Positions 59,509 to 64,000 of a DNA stretch of 64,000 bases are shown one piece after another. The stretch lies in assembly GCA_017506865.1 (NCBI GenBank), contig JAFCMP010000173.1:56332-120331 (forward strand). The letters are read 5' to 3'. The notes under the pieces are model-generated. The model did no database searches. It worked only from the letters and a program-made list of their open reading frames with translations, and was not told where the DNA came from. Within the stretch, counting starts at the first letter, position 1; the number at the start of each line of letters is the position of its first letter. The position numbers were made by a program, and so were the translations under genes. The stretch is from Tribonema minus (Eukaryota > Sar > Xanthophyceae > Tribonematales > Tribonemataceae).

Positions 59509-61395
59509 ATGACCGAGACAGCATCTGTCACAGCTATGGTTGCCAGTGGAAAGCGCAGTCGACGCAGAGGTAAACACAGACGGCGGACGCAGGAGCGACA
59601 GGCCCAGTGCGACAATTCTCCTGCACCCCTAGGGCAGCTGGCACCAGCCACCACACCGCCAAGGGGCGGTGCCTCTGCCCACTCAGCACCAATATCCGGG
59701 CCGGCGAAGGTCACCACCGCGACGGTGGCGACCCGGATACCCTCAACCGTGTGCCATACAGTCACCGTGGAGGAGCAGCAAGACGCGCTGGCAAAAGCCA
59801 CCAACTATGGTTTTTCCACTTGGCACACGGGCCTGCAGGCACTCCACAAACAGGCGCTTGGGGAAAACACAGCGACGCTAGCACGTGGTGGGGAGCTTCG
59901 CCCCGTGAGCAACGTGGGCAACGGCAACTGCCTGATTCATACAGCTCTACACGGCATAGGCAGCGTCGCAGTTGAGCACGGACTGCCGGCCCCAGCGCTG
60001 GTGATTGCCATGCGAGAGGCACTGCTGGACGGGATGGTGGCATACGTCACGCAGGGGGCGGGCAAACAAGGGGCCAGCATGTCATCGATGCGTCAACTGA
60101 CCGCGCATGCCGCAGCCCAACCTGCGTGTACACGTGAACAATTCGACACGTACGGGACACGCGCTCGCTGCCTCGCAATCGAGTACGGCACAAATGAAAC
60201 GGATAGCAAGGACAGCGGGCACACGCTCCTGCTGCAACGCCTACAGGAAGAGGGCGTGTGGGGACGGCCCCTCGGTTTGTCTGTGTGGGCCATTGTTGCA
60301 GCGGTCTACGCGGTCTCGGTGACGGTGTGGCAGGCCAAGCCTCAGGCCACTGGCAGCACGCAAAAATCAACAGGGCTGGTGCTGGCACAACTGATGGGGC
60401 TGCCAGCGGTATTCGCACCGGCGACTCCAGCTCAGCCTGACTGCCATCTGGATGTGCTGTGGACGCCGCCTGGGCTATACAAATGTGGGACACTTTGAAC
60501 TGCTTGTCGCCCCTGCGGCACCTCCGCCCTTGCCAACCACTATGACAGCGTCGGCGACCACTCAAGCTGACAGCACCCACATCACGGCTCCGAGTCGGAC
60601 ACAGCCCCGTACTGCGCTGCAGTTGCCACAGCAGCCTGAGCCACTGAGGTGTCCACTATGCACACTGGCATTTTGGCAGCTTGGTCAGAAAGAGGACAGC
60701 AAACAGCGAGGCAAACTGTCAGCTGCGAGCCGCATGGCACCGGTAGTGGCCCACTTCAACGGTGGTAGCTGCACGAGGTCGATGCTGAACCCTGAGGCGA
60801 GCACATCACACTGTCAGCAAAATCCGGCGGCAGCATACGCCAAGGGCATCCGGCAGCAGGTTGATCACGACCCATCCGGTGACCGTGCCCCTTCAGGCAG
60901 CAGTACCTGCAGCACTGGGGCACACCATGCCAAGCATGTGCAGGAGATGAGCACCATGTATGGTTGCACGGCAGAAGACTTCCTACGGGCGGTAAGGAAG
61001 CTGAGTGCATGCACAGGTGCCTGCGGCCTGGTCCATATGTCAGCCAGCGCGGGGCAGAGGCAATGCGCGCTGACCTCGCCATGCCACACGTGTCGACGGA
61101 ATGGAAGCGCCCCCACGCGCGCACGCCCGGCAGTACCCCCGGGCCAGTCCGAGGGCGGGGGTGCGGGTAGCGACGGCGCGGCCGCGGCGGCGGGGGCTGC
61201 CGCAGCGACACCTCCAAAACTACCGGCGGTGCCGGCTAGTGGCGCTGCCAACTCAAAGTCTAGCAAGAAACGCCCGGCGGCCACGGCAACCGGCGCGCAA
61301 CGCCGGCGCCGAACGGCAGCTGCTGCGGCACCGCCTAGCAGCGCCGGCAGCCGCACTCAGTCTGACAGCCTGAGGCTGCAGGACAGCAGCCCCCC
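59509..61395 (+). pseudogene. OTU-type cysteine protease domain and linker of the retrotransposon protein
   Basis: The first frame (59509-60498) contains NVGNGNCLIHTALHGIGS, with the catalytic Cys of OTU proteases, and later VWGRPLGLSVWAIVAAVY, the usual strand-helix before the His. The His motif (YTNVGHFELLV) follows at once but in the next frame (from about 60465), so one frameshift separates the Cys from the His. The usual Asp before the Cys is replaced by Asn (GNGNC). Past the domain the frame continues with CPLCTLAFW, a possible zinc-finger half, and Ala/Pro/Ser-rich linker to about 61395. OTU domains cleave ubiquitin chains; in retrotransposons the role is unknown. The domain call is confident; activity in this copy is unlikely. 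Confidence 0.8.
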
Positions 61396-61407
61396 CACGG
61401 GACGGCC

Positions 61408-62163
61408 GTGGGATGGGCGGACATGGACGTGGACCCGCCGGACGATGCCGCGTCACCGCCCCCCCCGACCACCACCACCAGTGGCAGGCCCTCAAAGCCC
61501 CAGGCACGAGCATCCCTGGCTTGGGACCTCTCGACGCCCTCGGTCGTCCACGCACTTGACCAGACCAATGAGGCGGATCTACTGCTGCTGCGGTTCACCA
61601 CGACTGCCAACCCCTTCCGCACTCAGCTGCAGTGCACCCAGTGGGCACGGCTAGTGGAGCACGCCACACGACTACTGGCGGACGCCACAGACAGTGCACG
61701 TGAGGCGGCACGGGTGCGCCTCCACCATGGTGCCGGGGCGTTTGCTCATCAGGTTTCTCAGACTCTAGTGCAGCGCGGCTACAGGCTGCTGCACCTGCTA
61801 GCAGCAATGGCCTTTGGTAGGCAACCGGAGGGAACCGGTATGCCGCCTGCGGCCCGGCTGGCAGCGTTGCTGTCTGGCGACTTCGCGGAGCTACTGAGAA
61901 AGACGCTGTCAGCAGCAGCGGCGCTGCGGGCCCCCAAACCAAACAACGCAGCTACGGCGTCGGCACAAACGAACTTCGATGCCGACTGGACGGAGGCTGA
62001 CTCCAGGCAGCAAACAGCATGCGCTGCCCTCTCAGGCAAGCGACGGGGGGTAGGCTTGGCTGCCGCACGACTAGAGGCGCGTGAAGCATGCGCCCCAGCA
62101 GACGAGGTCACGGCACAGGTGCTGGCAGCAAAGCACCCTGAAACTGGCACCCGGCCGGGGTAG
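61408..62163 (+). pseudogene. Linker region upstream of the reverse transcriptase
   Basis: A frame of 251 residues after a shift at a C-rich run near 61390. It is mostly helical (LLADATDSAREAARVRLHHG, LAAARLEAREACAPADEV). No known domain is seen. Its stop TAG (62161-62163) is followed in the third frame by the reverse transcriptase, so it belongs to the same broken protein. Confidence 0.6.
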
Positions 62164-62174
62164 TCGATACGCCA

Positions 62175-64000
62175 ATGGAGCAAGTGCGCGGCCTGGTACG
62201 CGACGCCCGGCGGCACTGCTTGCACAGCGCAGGGGTGGCAACGACCACCGGGCCAGCTGGCAGCGGCAGTCCTGTCTTCGAATCGGGTCAGGCACATGAT
62301 CACAGCGATAGGCCTGAGGATGCTGCCAGCGCAGCCGGACGGCGCCTCGAGGTGGAGGCGGCAGACATACTGTCGACCTTGTCCGCAGCAGGGGCGGGGA
62401 AGGCAGGAGGGCTGGACGGCCTACGCTATGAACACCTCTTGATGGCCGCTGGGCCTGGTGCACCAGTGAAAGCAGCCACCCGCCCCGTGAGCAGTGCCTC
62501 GCCAGGACTAGCTGGTGATTCAGAATCAGATGTGATGGAACCGGCATTCGCCCATCACCTGGCCAAGGTGTTCACGACGCTGCTTGTTGAGCCCGAACTG
62601 CTGCCGGAGCAATCGCAACGGCTTCTCCGCGCCGCGGCCCTCTCAGGCATAGGACAGAAGCGGCGTCCGATCGCCTGCTCCAGTGTCTGGCGCAGACTCC
62701 TCGGGTCCACAGCGGCACGGAGTGTCAAGGGCAAGATATCGGGGCTGCTGGCCTCCATGTCGCAGTTTGGCGTAGGATACCGGTCTGGCGTCGAGCATGT
62801 GGCAGCGCGCGCGCGCGTGTGGCACGAGCTGTATGGCACCACAATCCAGCTGGACTGTGAGAACGCATTTAACAGTGTGGATCGCGCCGCCATTGTGCGG
62901 GGCTTATGCTCTTCTGTCCGGAGCTGCTCCCGCACTTTGAGTCCGTATACTGTGGTGACACTGCCCCAGAGATGCGGTGTGAGGTGAACGGTGAAGCTCG
63001 CATTATCTGCTCCCACCTAGGGTGCCAGCAAGGGGACCCTCTAGGGCCGCTGTACTTTGCAGTGGCAGCGGCCTTCCTACTCTTCTACCCTGATGGAGTG
63101 AATGCGACGCCCGGCAGTATGCCGGCCTACGGCCACAGCACAGCGGAACCGCCAGCCCCGCACTGCGCTTTCCTGGATGACCTCAACGTGCTGCAAGCTG
63201 CCTACTTCGACGATGCAGCGGCCGCTGGGGTGGCAGAGGTGATCCGTCGGCTGGCGGCAGGGGGCCTACGCGTTCGACCAGACAAGTCGCTGGCCATCGC
63301 CATGCGCGGCACAGTGTTTGATGAAGCGGCCAGAGCACGCCTGCGCGCCCTTGACATACCGTTTGTGGACGCCACCATGCCAGAATCCAGTCAGGGCTTT
63401 ACGTCGGTCGGGGTACCGGTAGGGCACCCAGCCTATGTGCACGCTGCCATGAGCAAGCATCTTGTCGACGCAGGGACATGGCGATTGTCGTGGCAGCTAG
63501 CTGGAATGGCGCGGCATCACCTACAGGCAGCACAGTTCATTCTGCGCAGGTCACTGACGAAGCGCATGGGCTTCTTAGCTCGGGTCGTTGACACGGCTTT
63601 GAGTGAGACATGGTTGCACGCATTTGACGGGTTCTGTGCATGGACGCTCGAACGCATGCTGCACTGCACGGCTGCGCTACCGCGGCAGTCATGAAGTCAC
63701 ACCTGCTGGCCGCCTGCACTGCTGGTGACAATGAGGAAGCCAGCAGTGGCAGCGTGCTGGTATTGCCGCGCTTGGGCCCGCCAGAACTCACGGACATCGC
63801 AGTGCCACTGCGGGCGTCACGGTTGCCGGAGCGACGAGGCGGTCTGGGCATGCCGCTTTTGGGGCTACTGGCACCAGCCGCATACACGGCCCAGGCATGC
63901 ACAACACTGAGGCCGGCAATAATTCATGCCACTGTGGCAGCAGGGGCCCTGAGGCTCGGCACTGACGAACACGGCGCAGTCACCTGGTTCGCGCAGCACT
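62175..64000 (+). pseudogene. Non-LTR reverse transcriptase, frameshifted and cut by the window edge
   Basis: The fingers part is in the frame from 62175: GLDGLRYEHLL, then RRPIACSSVWRRLLG, and motif A IQLDCENAFNSVDRAAI with its Asp. After a shift near 62900 the frame from 62906 has motif B LGCQQGDPLGPLYFAVA, motif C CAFLDDLNV with the Asp pair, and motif D GLRVRPDKS. A further shift near 63690 leads to LPERRGGLGMPLL and LAPAAYTAQA, the usual thumb region. Catalytic residues are intact, but three frames are used, so the copy is inactive as read. The restriction-like endonuclease expected after this lies beyond 64000. Confidence 0.92.

Larger units (their letters stand above)
55851..64000 (+). 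mobile_element. Long non-LTR retrotransposon with OTU and reverse transcriptase, runs off the right edge
   Basis: Starts directly after the GTAC that ends family B copy 2. It has about 700 bases of leader, an ORF1 (56546-59476), then a second coding region in at least four frames holding an OTU-type protease domain, a linker, and a reverse transcriptase. The end is outside the window. Frame changes near 60465, 61395, 62165, 62900 and 63690 show that this copy is broken (or badly assembled). Combination of a cysteine protease with a non-LTR reverse transcriptase is known from NeSL-like and RandI/Dualen-like elements. Confidence 0.9.

Noticed and set aside
1..64000. CRISPR arrays, bacterial operons or insertion sequences
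   Set aside because: No spaced direct repeats of that kind; introns in every host gene show eukaryotic nuclear DNA.

Overview
The window is nuclear DNA of a photosynthetic eukaryote. Its genes have many GT-AG introns (plus two GC-AG introns), there is a leader-bearing plastid-type fructose-1,6-bisphosphatase, and short TTAGGG/CCCTAA telomere-like blocks occur. Two proteins (the FBPase and a SnoaL-like protein) begin with a hydrophobic signal peptide followed by an A-F motif, as in the bipartite leaders of algae with complex plastids. A haptophyte, stramenopile or cryptophyte-like alga is therefore my best guess, but this is inference; a green alga is not excluded.

Layout. Bases 1-7477 hold a minus-strand membralin-like multi-spanning ER membrane protein. 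It is divergent, across 365 bases, from a plus-strand large subunit of splicing factor U2AF (12 exons, 7843-19313). A partial duplicate of the U2AF exon 10 lies downstream at 20718-21243. From 32711 down to 21547 the minus strand carries a large multi-exon P-loop GTPase resembling the dynamin/SLIP-GC type, with an uncharacterised N-terminal extension and two in-frame stops. Three non-autonomous DNA transposons sit in its introns. Bases 32712-35028 hold a retroelement tail, degenerate tandem repeats and a 47-base direct repeat. Then come plastid FBPase (8 exons, 35029-40200) and a SnoaL/NTF2-fold protein (4 exons, 41319-44601) whose last intron contains a TTAGGG palindrome. A decayed hAT transposon (about 45.7-47.4 kb) abuts a secretory-pathway sulfotransferase gene (4 exons, 47478-51405).

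From 52.67 kb to the right edge the DNA is a head-to-tail array of non-LTR retroelements, all on the plus strand. Four truncated copies (two of family A carrying the restriction-like endonuclease end, two of family B) are each separated by the same 10-mer GTACATTCAC. They are followed by a long element with a zinc-finger/proline-rich ORF1, an OTU-type cysteine protease domain and a reverse transcriptase, now broken by frameshifts. The recurring GTAC at the borders of these elements, of a remote minus-strand copy, and of the telomere-like palindromes is the most unusual pattern in the window.

Apart from the FBPase and SnoaL-like protein, which are both likely plastid proteins, the host genes show no common pathway. 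The two divergent pairs (membralin/U2AF and GTPase/FBPase) are the main context. Exon joins were derived by hand from splice-site and reading-frame continuity.
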